Counted from the first letter of the stretch, positions 34,801 to 43,150 are shown. The stretch: 64,000 nucleotides of DNA from Simmondsia chinensis (GCA_018398585.1 JAGTTD010000012.1:21523036-21587035), one strand, 5' to 3'. Translations and numbers: made by a program. The notes: generated by a model from the sequence alone, not told the origin.

Positions 34801-37018
34801 TCCCAGTGTAGCAGCCATTCGATTCCTAAAACCATGTTGCAGCCACCCAATGGTATAAGCAGGAAATCAAAAACATATGTCTCCCCTTGCATTTTCCAGG
34901 ATAGGCCCTTACATTGTTCTACACAACTCAGGTTACTTCCATCAGCTACAGCTACAGCTACAGCTATGGGGTTTACTGCTTCTGTACGGCAGTTGAGCTT
35001 AGCAGCCAGCTTAGCATCTAAGAAATTATGAGTTGACCCAGAGTCTATAAGAATGTAGATAGGTCTTCTCTTCAATTGGCCAATCACTCGCTTGTTTGGT
35101 AATTGCTTGCCCCAGATAGTGCATGAAGGGATATATGAGCTGTAGTTTCAAAACCATTTCCTTCACCAATTTCAGTATCTTCCACCTCCTCTCCTTCCTG
35201 ATCTTCATTATCAATTTCAATCACAAACAGTTGTGGTCCTTTGGACTTACACTTGTGCCCCTGCTCATACTTTTCGTCACAAAAATAACATAATCCCTTA
35301 GCTCTCTTCTCTTGCAAATCTACCTTAGAGAGCACTCTGTGGGGTTTGTTTATAGGTGGATTAGCCAGGGTAGTTATTTACCCTCCTAAGAGGCTGTGGA
35401 AATCAGGTATATTTGGTGTAGGAAGGAGAGGAGCCTTAGAAGCCCTCAATTGTTTGGCTAAGGCTTCAAACTTGGCCTTCGCTAATTTAGCAAGGCAAGT
35501 TGCATGTTGAAGAGTGATAGGGTGTCTAGACCTCACTTCCACCTCAATGTCCTTCCTAAGGCCAGCAAGAAAACAGCTGATTAGCTAATGTTCAGTCATG
35601 TCAGCTCTTACAGCCACCGTATCAAATTTGGCAAGATACTCTTGCACTAAACTATCGTGCTTGAGACTCATCAGATCAGCAACAGGATCCTCAAATGCAT
35701 TTCCAAACCTTACCTTCATTGAAGTCATATATTCAGACCATGAAACTAGAGCTACATCACCCCTAGTCCTCATAAACTGTTGATGCCATTGCAAAGCTAA
35801 TCCTCTTAAATGAATTGAAGCTAGCCTAACTCAATCATGCATCGGAGTGTTGTCAATCACAAAGAATTGTTCACACATATAAATCCAACCATTAACATCC
35901 TCTCCATAGAACAATGGGAAATCAATTTTACTCAGCCGAGTTAAGTAAGCATTATTACCACCAGTTGGAGGTATTGTAGCTGTTGGGGTTGCTGGAGCTT
36001 CAGGGACTGGACGATTAACCACTGGAGAGCTGAATCCACCATCCCCTGATACCACCCTTTCAGCCAATCACCCCTGCTGCAGGGACATGTGCATCAGCAG
36101 CTCATGAAGGTTCTGCACCGTTGTCTTCAGCTCACGTAGTTCACCAACTATTTGTTCCACCTTCTCATTGGTGGATTGCATCTGACTAGAGAAGGTTTCT
36201 TCAACCCTTCTCATCTCAGATATCGAGCGAGTGTTGTCAGCCATAGATGATGATCAATTACCCATAGTCAGAAGATAGCGGCTCTGATACCAATGATGCA
36301 ATTCAAAAATTCAGCTCAAGGATATGAAGAATTGATAAGAATTGACGGAGTAGAAGAGAAGAGAAGAGAGGATAAAAGAAGAAGATTGTATTCAAACTTG
36401 TCATAACCCTAATAATTACATCATTTGCCTTATATATGGCTGCAACAAACTCACTAATTACAGGAAATACAAAATAATAGCTGGAATTAGCAAATAAAAA
36501 CAGGAATATTCCTAAAAATATCAAGCCAAGCTGATCACGTGCCTCGCGCATGATCTCTTGCCAGTTAGAGCCTGTGCCAGGCACGCGCGCCCCCCAACTA
36601 CCACCCCGTGCTCCTCACGTGCCCATTCACAATTCCCGTCAGAAAAAAAAATACAAAAAAAAGAACCCAGTAAATTGTATTGCAACAAATTTCTCCAGCT
36701 ATCCATTTTCTAAGGAAAATTTTTCAAGATAAATAAAAAGTTTTCTATTTCTAAACATGCCTGATTAGGGTGGAATGTAAGACAGGAAATGTACTCAAAT
36801 TAACCCCACTTTCATGTACTCTCGGGATCACAACGGAACAACCTTACTCATTTGAAAGCCCAGCCTTACCAAAAGTATTCAACTACCAACATACAAAATT
36901 TAAGAGAACGGTCAGGAATAGAGTAAAATCAGATTTACCATTTTAACGACACACAATAAATCATAAATCATATACTTTAACAATGGGTACCATTGTTCCT
37001 CCTGCTTTTAAGTTTGTT

Positions 37019-37069
<51 letters not shown>

Positions 37070-37564
37070 TGTACAAAACAGAATTAACACCGATAATATA
37101 TAATGAATAAACAAGAGGAGAGCCCTCACCATAGGAACAGAATAGAAAATATTGCTAACATGGGCGAGTGTAGCAGCTTGTTCAGTTACAGCCCGCACCC
37201 AATCGGGATCCCCATGCCCTAGCGAATTCACAGCAATCCCTGAAGCCAGATCCAAATACTCCTGCCCCTCAACATCGTACAATTTACACCCACTGCCACT
37301 CCTCAATACCACTGGAGCCCTGGCATAAGTCCCCACCAAAACCCTAGCCTCCATCTCCATCACCTCCTTCGTCTTCACCCGTACTTCCGGGGCAGAAACG
37401 ACTTCGTTTAGGGAAGATGTTACTCTTTTAGCATTCAGCGCGATCGACCGTGTGGAGTGAACGGATAGATTGATCCGACGGTCAAGAATGTTCGCGGGGG
37501 ACATAGAATTGCTGGAAAAGCAATGAATGGAAGTCATCGTCTTGTAAAGCAATAGGGAAAGCAA
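22277..37564 (-). CDS. acetylornithine aminotransferase, plastid-type (three exons)
   Basis: This is a fold-type I, PLP-dependent aminotransferase of the ArgD/acetylornithine family. It moves the amino group between N-acetylornithine and 2-oxoglutarate in arginine synthesis. In plants it acts in the plastid; Arabidopsis WIN1 is the family reference. Join: 37564-37130, 23547-23113, 22801-22277, all introns phase 0 with GT-AG ends, giving 464 residues (455 from the second ATG at 37537), close to the roughly 457 usual in plants. Visible: basic, Ser-rich N-terminus (transit peptide), [55 protein letters not shown] joined to [23 protein letters not shown] (PLP lysine 318), GSTFAGGPL. No frame defect is seen, so it is likely functional despite a 13.6-kb first intron. 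Confidence 0.95.
22802..23112 (-). other. intron 2 of the acetylornithine aminotransferase gene
   Basis: A 311-bp phase-0 intron with donor GTAAGC and acceptor TTTCCTAG on the minus strand. AT-rich, as usual for plant introns; no repeat seen. Confidence 0.9.
23113..23547 (-). CDS. acetylornithine aminotransferase exon 2 (PLP-binding core)
   Basis: Exon 2 gives residues 146-290. The acceptor TTGTTGCAG is followed by GTACAGCTAGC, reading [18 protein letters not shown]. It contains [10 protein letters not shown] (about 168-177), whose small residues hold the PLP phosphate, and FHGRT (203-207), whose aromatic residue stacks on the PLP ring. Next come VEPLQGEGG and LLIFDE, with Asp289 that pairs with the PLP ring nitrogen. 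The donor is GATGAG followed by GTAAGC at 23112. The length, 435 bp, is an exact multiple of three. Confidence 0.95.
23890..24180. repeat. CCA/CAT-rich low-complexity DNA
   Basis: Many CCACCA and CCATCA-like steps on the plus strand with no fixed period. It resumes after the SINE at about 24404-24450, so the SINE landed inside it. Short open frames here are by-products of the composition. Confidence 0.65.
24197..24391 (-). mobile_element. tRNA-derived SINE with target duplication
   Basis: On the minus strand the element starts GTCCATCATGAGGG, has an A-box-like CAGTTGGTGGTGTC and a B-box-like GGAGTTCAATTCTC about 45 bp apart, and ends in a 22-base poly(A). It is flanked by GCTAATCGCTGC (24184-24195) and GCTAATCGATGC (24392-24403), a 12-bp target duplication with one mismatch. 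Box spacing and A tail are those of a Pol III SINE moved by a LINE. It lies in intron 1 of the aminotransferase gene, in the gene's direction. Confidence 0.85.
24912..25003. repeat. GATA/GATAGA microsatellite
   Basis: Imperfect repeats of GATAGA and GATAAA over about 90 bp within the 3' region of the RTE LINE. The open frames across it give Ser-Leu repeats on the opposite strand and are not genes. Confidence 0.85.
25084..26966 (-). pseudogene. RTE LINE reverse transcriptase and C-terminal domain
   Basis: In order: [96 protein letters not shown] (both catalytic aspartates kept), then [10 protein letters not shown] and a C-terminal part with [15 protein letters not shown] and [11 protein letters not shown], typical of plant RTE elements. 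Frames 26966-26019 are in register apart from stops; a frameshift near 25790 and a stop at 25456 follow. The last stop is at 25084. Confidence 0.92.
26967..28034 (-). pseudogene. RTE LINE endonuclease domain
   Basis: The frame 28034-27789 reads [18 protein letters not shown] and [17 protein letters not shown], the opening of an exonuclease-endonuclease-phosphatase fold; Q-E in LQE is the metal-site glutamate. After a stop at 27789-27791 the same frame continues. It reads [11 protein letters not shown] just upstream of 27746, then [22 protein letters not shown] (normally GDFN, here N for D), and DYILLRKR, where the family has DY(I/L). The enzyme would nick target DNA to prime reverse transcription. 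The stop at 26967 separates it from the RT domain. Confidence 0.88.
28280..28900. repeat. GGT/GGTGAT-rich low-complexity block with long G runs and (GA)n
   Basis: The plus strand is packed with GGTGGTGAT-like steps and has runs of 13 G and 15 G separated by one T at 28482-28510. A (GA)n of about 11 units follows at 28856-28878. The minus strand gives a Pro/His-rich open frame of 206 codons that is composition only. The G-rich strand is the gene's template strand, so the pre-mRNA is C-rich here. Confidence 0.75.
28901..30300. other. intronic DNA, no element recognised
   Basis: Within intron 1. AT-rich, short open frames only, no recognised domain or repeat ends. The stretch 28940-29160 repeats words such as GACCAA and GGCCCAA and may be related to the degenerate array that follows. 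Confidence 0.4.
30310..31350. repeat. degenerate repeat array inside intron 1
   Basis: A motif of the form ACCANTATTTTATCAC(A/T)TNTAAGAT(G/A)TTCATT recurs at about 30467, 30695, 30857 and 31180, each time followed by an ACCAAA/CCGAAC-type stretch and, in the last two, by a GATTGATTA block. Copies 3 and 4 also share a downstream TAGATATTT(T/G)AAC (about 30978 and 31335). Spacing is irregular (about 165-320 bp). Identity is low by eye. No coding potential. Confidence 0.5.
31361..31753 (-). repeat. 3' LTR of the intronic chromovirus
   Basis: On the minus strand it runs from TGTTGCAATACAATT to TGAATTGCATCA. The adjoining purine tract AGGGGGGAGCC (plus strand GGCTCCCCCCT, 31755-31765) marks the 3' side. 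Confidence 0.92.
31783..32915 (-). pseudogene. chromovirus integrase core and chromodomain
   Basis: 32816-32511 has [25 protein letters not shown] (first D), [11 protein letters not shown] (second D) and [13 protein letters not shown] (catalytic E kept). A stop follows, then 32495-32070 has [16 protein letters not shown] and the SH3-like [13 protein letters not shown]. After a frameshift, 32094-31783 has [13 protein letters not shown] and the chromodomain remnant [18 protein letters not shown], in which the usual tryptophan of ATWE is serine. The chromodomain would guide insertion. Confidence 0.9.
32916..33956 (-). pseudogene. chromovirus RT thumb, RNase H and integrase zinc region
   Basis: 33956-33369 has [54 protein letters not shown] and [15 protein letters not shown]. 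After a stop, 33344-32916 in the same frame has [18 protein letters not shown] and then [18 protein letters not shown], the His-His half of the integrase zinc site. The Cys pair (CTICQTC) follows just beyond the stop at 32916. Confidence 0.9.
33960..34632 (-). pseudogene. chromovirus reverse transcriptase palm, frameshifted
   Basis: 34632-34312 gives the RT linker and start, [21 protein letters not shown] and [15 protein letters not shown] frameshift near 34320 leads to 34340-33960: [58 protein letters not shown] and [12 protein letters not shown] with both catalytic aspartates. Confidence 0.9.
34633..35100 (-). pseudogene. chromovirus aspartic protease
   Basis: 35087-34773 reads [18 protein letters not shown] (active-site D-S-G) and ends [15 protein letters not shown], the C-terminal protease motif. 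Frames shift at about 35090 (from gag) and about 34790 (into 34818-34633, [11 protein letters not shown]). An A-V-A-V-A-V-A-D repeat comes from a CAGCTA microsatellite at about 34940-34975. Confidence 0.88.
35084..36244 (-). pseudogene. chromovirus gag with zinc knuckle
   Basis: The likely start is [18 protein letters not shown] at 36244, 37 bp inside the primer site. It begins with a coiled-coil-like stretch ([18 protein letters not shown]). The same frame continues through stops: [38 protein letters not shown] and [14 protein letters not shown] (about 35265-35310), a zinc knuckle with all four ligands. Three or more in-frame stops interrupt it, but there is no frameshift within gag. Confidence 0.88.
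36281..36292 (-). other. primer binding site, tRNA-Met type
   Basis: The minus strand reads TGGTATCAGAGC, a perfect primer site, one base from the inner edge of the LTR at 36294. Confidence 0.92.
36294..36687 (-). repeat. 5' LTR of the intronic chromovirus
   Basis: Nearly identical to 31361-31753. On the minus strand it has a TATA box CATATATAAGG (about 36428-36438), so a promoter in the host gene's direction sits about 0.7 kb downstream of exon 1. Confidence 0.92.
36688..37021. other. intron 1 sequence, no element seen
   Basis: About 330 bp of AT-rich intronic DNA between the chromovirus and the T-tract. No recognised repeat. Confidence 0.4.
37022..37068. repeat. 47-T mononucleotide tract next to exon 1
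   Basis: An unbroken T-run on the plus strand, so the pre-mRNA carries A47 starting about 60 nt after the exon 1 splice donor. No head sequence of a SINE or processed gene is seen to its left in that direction. Confidence 0.85.
37130..37564 (-). CDS. acetylornithine aminotransferase exon 1 (transit peptide and N-terminal domain)
   Basis: Exon 1 gives residues 1-145. The first ATG is at 37564 ([10 protein letters not shown]); a second in-frame ATG at 37537 (MTSIHCFSS) would also leave a serine-rich, basic transit peptide and may be the real start. The mature part begins near [20 protein letters not shown], a conserved opening of the family, and ends [11 protein letters not shown]. The splice donor is ATG followed by GTGAGG at 37129. 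The frame reads on into the intron for a few codons, so the apparent open frame to 36977 is not all coding. A decayed copy of the start of this exon lies at 53516-53640. Confidence 0.92.
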
Positions 37565-37907
37565 AATGCAAAATTGTGATGGGGAAGAGTTTTATTTGAA
37601 GTTTTAGTAGTAACTAGTAATGGTGGAGGAGTGAGATAAAATAACGCCACCGCCGTAGCCGCGGGGCTCCTAGTTACTAACACTAATCGGCGGAGAGGAG
37701 GGGAGTGGACAACTTGGGAGAACTGTGCGAATATAAAAAGGGCATTAGTGCTAGGCAGGCACGCAGTGTCTCCTTGGTACGTGTATTCTTTTTTCGATCA
37801 GAAAAAGACAAATGGCGCTTTGTGTAACGAAAAAGGTACGTGTATTCAATCATCATCCAAATTTGCATTTATATTGGCTTTTTGTTTTGTCATCAATATG
37901 AAGTAAA
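37565..37907 (-). promoter_or_regulatory. 5' flank and putative promoter of the aminotransferase gene
   Basis: Only about 340 bp separate the start codon from a copia element at 37908. On the minus strand a TATA-like CCCTTTTTATATTCGC lies at about 37727-37742, suggesting transcription from near 37700. Further upstream GAATACACGTACC occurs twice (37776-37788 and 37835-37847); its ACGTG/CACGT core is that of bZIP/ABRE-type sites. These are sequence matches only; function is inferred. Confidence 0.4.
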
Positions 37908-38076
37908 TATAAAATCTTATATTTGTGTGGCATATTTAATATGATAGGCTACGATTATATATGTATATATATAAGAGAAATTATAGGATAGGATAAATAC
38001 TAACCTAATCTAGATAATAATACAAAATATAAGATAAATGGCTTAATTCTAGATATGAATATAATATATCCTAATA
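37908..38076 (-). repeat. 3' LTR of the copia element
   Basis: About 169 bp, related to 42639-42801. The next bases on the right (CTTTCTCTC) are, on the minus strand, the purine tract GAGAGAAAG that should precede a 3' LTR. Confidence 0.75.
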
Positions 38077-38088
38077 CTTTCTCTCAAT

Positions 38089-38715
38089 CTAAACAGGGGG
38101 GCCAATGTGCAGATTGGACTTGTATGTGCGGAAGCAATCAATTGAAAGACCCTTGGTAAATATATCTGCAACATGCATGGTGGTACGTGTATAGCAAACC
38201 TGGAGATTCTCCTTAAGAACCTTCTCACGAACATAGTGGTAGTCAACATCCACATTTTTGGTGCGATCATTGGAGATTGGGTTAGCTGCAAGATAAGTAG
38301 TCGAAACATTGTCACAAAAAAGAATAATTGGGCCAGATAAACAAAATCCAAGGTCACGCATGACATAGCGAAGCCAATCACTCTCAATAACAGCATTAGC
38401 CACGACTCTGTATTCTGACTCAGTGGTAGATTTAGCAGCAGCAGGTTATTTTTTGGCACGTCATGAGATGAGGTTAGGCCCTAAAAAAAGAGCATAACCA
38501 TTGGTGGAACGTCTGGTGTCATGACAACCACCCCAATCAATATCAGCATATGCTGTGATTGTGGTGACTGAGCCTGGTTTAATGGTGACACCATGATTAA
38601 GCGTGAGCTTAAGGTAGCATAGTATCCGCTTAACCATCTGCCAATGAGAAGACTTGGGAGCATGCATAAAATAGGAAACATGGTTAACTGCATAACAAAT
38701 ACCAAGCCTAGTCAT
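38089..38715 (-). pseudogene. copia RNase H
   Basis: 38715-38461 reads HAPKSSHWQMVKRILCYLK and AYADIDWGGC then TRRSTNGYALFLG, the copia RNase H opening. 38403-38089 reads VIESDWLRYVMRDL, ILFCDNVSTTYLAANP and TRTTMHVADIFTKGL, the C-terminal part. The two are separated by a frame break near 38450. RNase H would remove the RNA strand during reverse transcription. Confidence 0.88.
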
Positions 38716-38724
38716 GGTAAGATA

Positions 38725-39630
38725 CTAAAGAGCGCCTACAGTACTACGATACTTAGTAGGATCAGCAAGTAATTCTCCTTCAATTTGTGAGAGTTGGACT
38801 CGACTTGGTAAAGGAGTCTGAACAGATTTAGAGTCAAGCATATCATGTTTGAGTAAAAGATCAATGGTGTATTTATGTGGAGTTAAAAAGAGGCCCTTGT
38901 TATTACATTTAGCCTCAATATCAAGAAAGTAATGAACAGGACCTAAATCCTTCATTACAAATTCTGGGGAGAGCATGTTGGTAAAAGAGGTGAGTAGCGA
39001 ATCATTAGAGCCAATTAAAATAATATCATCAACATGAAGAAAACAAATAAGATTAGCAGATGAGCAAATGATGAAAAGAGATGAATCAGCCCGACTATAG
39101 TGAAACCCTTGATCATGGAGAAACGTACTAAACCGATGAAACCAAACCCGATGAACTTGTTTAAGCCCATAGAGCACCTTACGGAGGCGGCATACATGAT
39201 TAGGGAACCTAGGATGGATGAAGCCCTAATGTTGTTTCATGTAAACTTCCTCGATAGGATATCCTTGTTAAAATATATTTTTGACATCTAGTTGCCTAAT
39301 TAGCCACTTGTAGGTCACAGCTAAGGAGAAGATAAACCTAACAGTTGTGGGTTTGATTACAGGGCTAAAAGTCTCAAAATAGTCAATCCCCTAACATTGA
39401 TGAAAAATTGAAGCTACAAGCCTTACCTTAAACTGTTCAACCGACCCATCTACCTTATACTTGAATTTATACTTCCATGTGCCACCAACTACATTTTGAT
39501 TTGAATTAGGAGGAATAAGATTCCACGTATGATTTTGTAAAGGGGCATTTAACTCCTCAGCCATGGCCTCTTGTCATTGAGGGTTCTTAACTGCTTGAGA
39601 AAAACAAGTAGGCTCTTGTACCATTGTAAT
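38725..39630 (-). pseudogene. copia reverse transcriptase, YVDD altered to HVDD
   Basis: 39177-38725 reads MLYGLKQVHRVWFHRF, then CFLHVDDIILIGSN, where copia enzymes have YVDD; both aspartates remain but the tyrosine is histidine. It ends with DLGPVHYFLDIEAK and PTKYRSTVGAL. Upstream, 39200-39630 holds the RT N-terminus in broken frames: NPQ and [12 protein letters not shown] pieces are visible on the minus strand. Confidence 0.85.
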
Positions 39631-40099
39631 TGTGGAAAGAGACAAAATATGTTTAGATTTTAGAATACCATTTTTTAGTCTAGTACGCATGGGATGCACA
39701 TTAGTGGGTGGAGTAGATGGTGTGTCAGTGATAGGGAGATTCAGAGTAATAGTGAGGCGTGAATGCTACTAGAGGATACACCTATTAAAGGGGAAGGGGA
39801 TGACGCTTCAGGTGCAACATGGTGGTGAACGACCGAATGAGAATCATCATTGTGTGAGTGTGACACTGTGGGTGTGACTGGAGTATCACCTATAGACATA
39901 GTGGGGTGTGGGGGAGGACCATTGTCTATGCATGGTGAGGACATATGGGTGATGGTGAGGGGAACCTCATATATGATGTGAGAAGGACTATGAGACCAGG
40001 CAAGACTTGACATAATAGCGGAGTAAGGGAATAATGTCTTTACAAAGTGAACATTGAGACTAACGTGAATACGACCTGTTTTAGGATCAAAACATTGGT

Positions 40100-41035
40100 A
40101 TCCTTTGTATCGTGCTGCATATCCTAAAAAAATGCAGGGTATGACTCAAGGAGCCAATTTATGAGTGGTATAGGGTGGTATGTTAGGATAACATGTATAG
40201 CCAAAAACGCGAAAAGAGGAAAAATCAGAAACAGTGTGAAATGGGTTTTCAAACGGAGAAGAATTATTTAAAACCGGAGCAGATAAGCGATTAATAATGA
40301 AATAGGTCTTATAGGCCGCATCAGCCCAAAAGTGATCAAGAAGCTATGCTTGAAAAAGAAGCGTTCGTACCATTTCACTAATATGCCGATGTTTACGTTC
40401 TACTACTTTTTGTTGTGGAGTATCCAGATAGGAAAGACGAAAGTGAATGCCATGGGATCGAAAAGAGCGGCCATCTTCTCGTTGTCAATCTGGCGATCTC
40501 CATCACTCTAGAAACATTTTATTTTACAATCAAATTGTTTTTTACAAATGTCTTAAAATCAGAAAACAAGTTAAAAATTTCGTCTTTACCGCGCATCAGG
40601 TATAACCATGTAAAACGAGAATAATCATCAATAAAAACGACATAATACTTATACTCAGAATTGGGGGGGAGGGTCTTGCCAAACATTAGAATACAGTAAT
40701 TGTAAAGGACAAGTAGTAGTATGCACAACGCGATCAAAAGGCAAACGATAAGATTTTTCTAAACAACATTTGTGCAAAATATTCAAAACATTATTCCCTA
40801 AATGCCTATGCCAAGTATCACCGGGCATAGAATGTGCGACTAGCCCAATGTGGTGTGGTGAAAACCCATATAATGTCCCATTACTATGCATCTGAAGTAG
40901 AGGCATCCCCGTTGCCTTGTCCTTAACACAAAATAAATTAGAATCAAACTCAACAATGCAGTTGTTATCACGACATAATTGCTTAATGGAAAGTAAATTA
41001 TGATTGATGTTCGGTATAAGAAATACACGAGGCAA
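40100..41035 (-). pseudogene. copia pre-integrase and integrase core
   Basis: 41035-40655 has RVFLIPNINHNLLSIKQL, FCVKDKATGMPLLQ and DTWHRHLGNNVLNIL, the gag-pre-integrase zinc region (H-x-R-L-G-H in intact copies; here N for the second H). 40737-40519 has YYVVFIDDYSRFTWLYLM, the first catalytic aspartate region of the integrase. Decayed core and C-terminal pieces continue to about 40100. Confidence 0.85.
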
Positions 41036-41189
41036 TTATAAGGGGCTAGTTTTAGTTGGTATTACAGAGGAACCGACATGTGTAACAGGTAATAATGAAC
41101 CATACCAACTAATATAGATTGGGAACCTAGGTAAGGACGTGATGCATGAAGTATACCTCGGTTTGATGTCATATGATTAGACACGCCAG

Positions 41190-42474
41190 AATCAGTTTAC
41201 CATGTGTAGTCAGGTTCAGTAGTGGACATGGCAGAGAGAGAAGTAGTAAGATCAGGTTGAGAATAGCAATGAGGACATTGAAGTGCGATATATTGAAGTT
41301 GTTGACAAATCTGACAGACTCCAGGTCCTAGTCCAAGAATACTACCAGAAAACTGATGAAAAGAGTTACCTGCAGATCTTACCAAATAAGGAGAGTGCGG
41401 AGGAGCAGGTCCAGGTGGGGGATATCCATGACTGGCGTTCAGTTGTTGATGACCGAACCTCACCTAAGATGCATAACCACGACCACCAGATCCACCACGG
41501 CCACAACCACCACCAGACCCATCATAATATTAACTCTAAGTATGAGAGGGCGTCGAGGGCATGCAGTTATTGATTCGGCCATGAGCAAATTGTTCATTAA
41601 AAAAGGACATCTTTGAGTCTTCAAAGGTAAGAGTAACATGATAGTTAAGCATTAAACCTCCGTATGTGCTATATTTTGAGGGAAGGCCAAAGAGGGTGTA
41701 GTGAAGAAATTCCGAAGTACAGATAGGGGAGTCAATGATAACAAGATCATCAGCAATGGAGTTGAGCTCAGAGTGATAAGCCATCATGGTTTTATCGTCT
41801 TTGCAAAGATAGGCTAGTTGGTTACGGAGATCGAATTCTTTGGCTAGGGAGTGATCACGGAAGCATTTATTGAGGGCATCCCACATATCTTTGGATGTGG
41901 ATTGTTGAATGACATCATTAAGAACAAATCAGGTGAGGGTAGCGGCAATACAGGAGCGAATATGTTGATCAGTACACGTCCAGGATGTATAGTCAGGAGC
42001 CATCTATATGGATAAACTAGGGAGAAGGGCAGGGCAAAGAGCCGTCAACAACTCCCATGAGTCGATGCACTAGAAAAATCATGAAGATTTGTTCATGCCA
42101 GGCAGAGTAATCGATGGGTTATTCTAATTGAATTGTTACGAGATTGGTAATCGTAGACATGGAAAAGGAGGTATGAGAGGGTAAATAAGATGTAGGTGTA
42201 GAGGGAAGATGGGGGAAATCAGGAAGCATGACTGGTGTGGCCACCGACGTGGAAGGCTGAGGAATAGGGCTGAGAGGTGTTAGATGCGGGACCCGATTAG
42301 GGAGACTCGAAGAGGGCAGGGTCGCCTAGAGAGAGGCCACAGTAGTACTGAAGGAGGGAAAGGAGGGCGGGTTTCGGCAAGGAAGGGGGTTCGGCTAGGG
42401 GTGCCGGAACTCGGGAGCGATGTTGCTAGGCTCATCGGAGATTGAAGGGGGAAAGAAGACTCTCTTACCGCCAT
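41190..42474 (-). pseudogene. copia gag, decayed
   Basis: 41886-41536 reads MWDALNKCF, LRNQLAYLCKDDKTMMAYHSEL, then DDLVIIDSP and FLHYTLFGLPSKYS, a standard copia gag core. 41463-41197 retains ICQQLQYIALQC, a zinc-knuckle remnant lacking several ligands. 42474-42280 is a Ser/Pro-rich N-terminal frame without a motif. Stops separate the parts. Confidence 0.75.
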
Positions 42475-42638
42475 TGAAAACCCTAAACCACTAGGGAAGA
42501 AGAGAAGAAGGAGGAGGCAGTGGGAGTGACCGCGCAGGAGTGGGACGACGTGGGAGGGTGAGGCGCTGCTTAGGGTTAGGGTTTGGGAGGGAGAAGATTA
42601 TTTTTGGAGTTGAGGTTTTAGATTGGCATTTGATACCA

Positions 42639-42801
42639 TGTGAAATCTTATGTTTATGTGGCATATCTAATATGATAGCCTGTCATTGTATACATAGAAG
42701 AGGAATTACACGATAGGATAAAGATTAACTCCACCTAGATAATAATACAAAATATAATATAAATGACCTAAATCTAGATATGAATAAAATATATCCTAAT
42801 A
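42639..42801 (-). repeat. 5' LTR of the copia element
   Basis: A 163-bp partner of 37908-38076, bounded by the primer site at 42631-42638. It starts TGTGAAATC on the plus strand. Confidence 0.75.
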
Positions 42802-43150
42802 GTAGATACTCATCCCCACTTTGACGGATACAAACTTGTCTTCATCCCATTGCCCTTGAGTATCCAACATGTCTTTAATATCCGTCACACACCTGTCCTA
42901 ACATGGGTGCCAAATGATTATTCATACCCATTTATATATTTTTTTTTAATCAAAATACAGTTGTAATAATTATTTAATATTATTTTTTAGAATGTAATTA
43001 TATTTTGTTATAACATTTATAAATAGATTAGGTATTTGAATTTAATTACATATTTTAGATTTGAAAGTTAACTATATACAAAATGGAGCGGGTATGGTGG
43101 ATATCAGGCAGGGTGAGCAAAGCGTGTATGGAATGAGGAAAGGGCGGGTG
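42802..43150. other. spacer between two retroelements
   Basis: AT-rich, with a T-run near 42942-42950. It lacks coding signal. It should be old host upstream sequence of the aminotransferase gene. Confidence 0.4.

Larger units (their letters stand above)
31361..36687 (-). mobile_element. recent chromovirus-type gypsy retrotransposon in intron 1
   Basis: LTRs of 393 and 394 bp (31361-31753, 36294-36687) with about ten substitutions and small indels between them. The primer site TGGTATCAGAGC is at 36281-36292 and a polypurine tract at about 31754-31766, both on the minus strand. Gag, protease, RT, RNase H and integrase with a C-terminal chromodomain remnant run right to left. AATTT occurs at 31351-31355 and 36688-36692 and is probably the target duplication, with an extra TGATG (31356-31360) on the left. 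Despite young LTRs, at least four frameshifts and several stops break the coding region. Confidence 0.92.
23548..37129 (-). other. intron 1 of the acetylornithine aminotransferase gene, 13.6 kb and TE-filled
   Basis: The donor GTGAGG at 37129 and acceptor TTGTTGCAG at 23548 join exon 1 and exon 2 in phase 0 and restore the conserved family sequence SVPM-VQLAKRL. At 13,582 bp it is far longer than a typical plant intron. It contains a SINE, an RTE LINE, a chromovirus, low-complexity C-rich and G-rich blocks, a degenerate repeat array, and a 47-T tract next to exon 1. All three retroelements share the gene's direction. Confidence 0.9.
37908..42801 (-). mobile_element. Ty1/copia retrotransposon with short LTRs, inactive
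   Basis: LTR-like direct repeats at 37908-38076 and 42639-42801 share ATCTTAT, GTGGCATAT, TAATATGATAG, AGATAATAATACAAAATATA and TATATCCTAATA. The primer site TGGTATCA lies just inside the right one on the minus strand (plus TGATACCA, 42631-42638). Gag, protease/integrase, RT and RNase H follow right to left. Flanks GTAAA and GTAGA fit a 5-bp duplication with one change. Many stops. Its 3' end lies immediately upstream of the aminotransferase promoter, in the same direction. Confidence 0.88.

Noticed and set aside
36977..37129. Continuation of the exon 1 open frame into the intron, ending in a poly-Lys stretch
   Set aside because: The GTGAGG donor at 37129 joins in phase to exon 2 and restores the conserved family sequence; the Lys run is only the T47 tract read as AAA codons.
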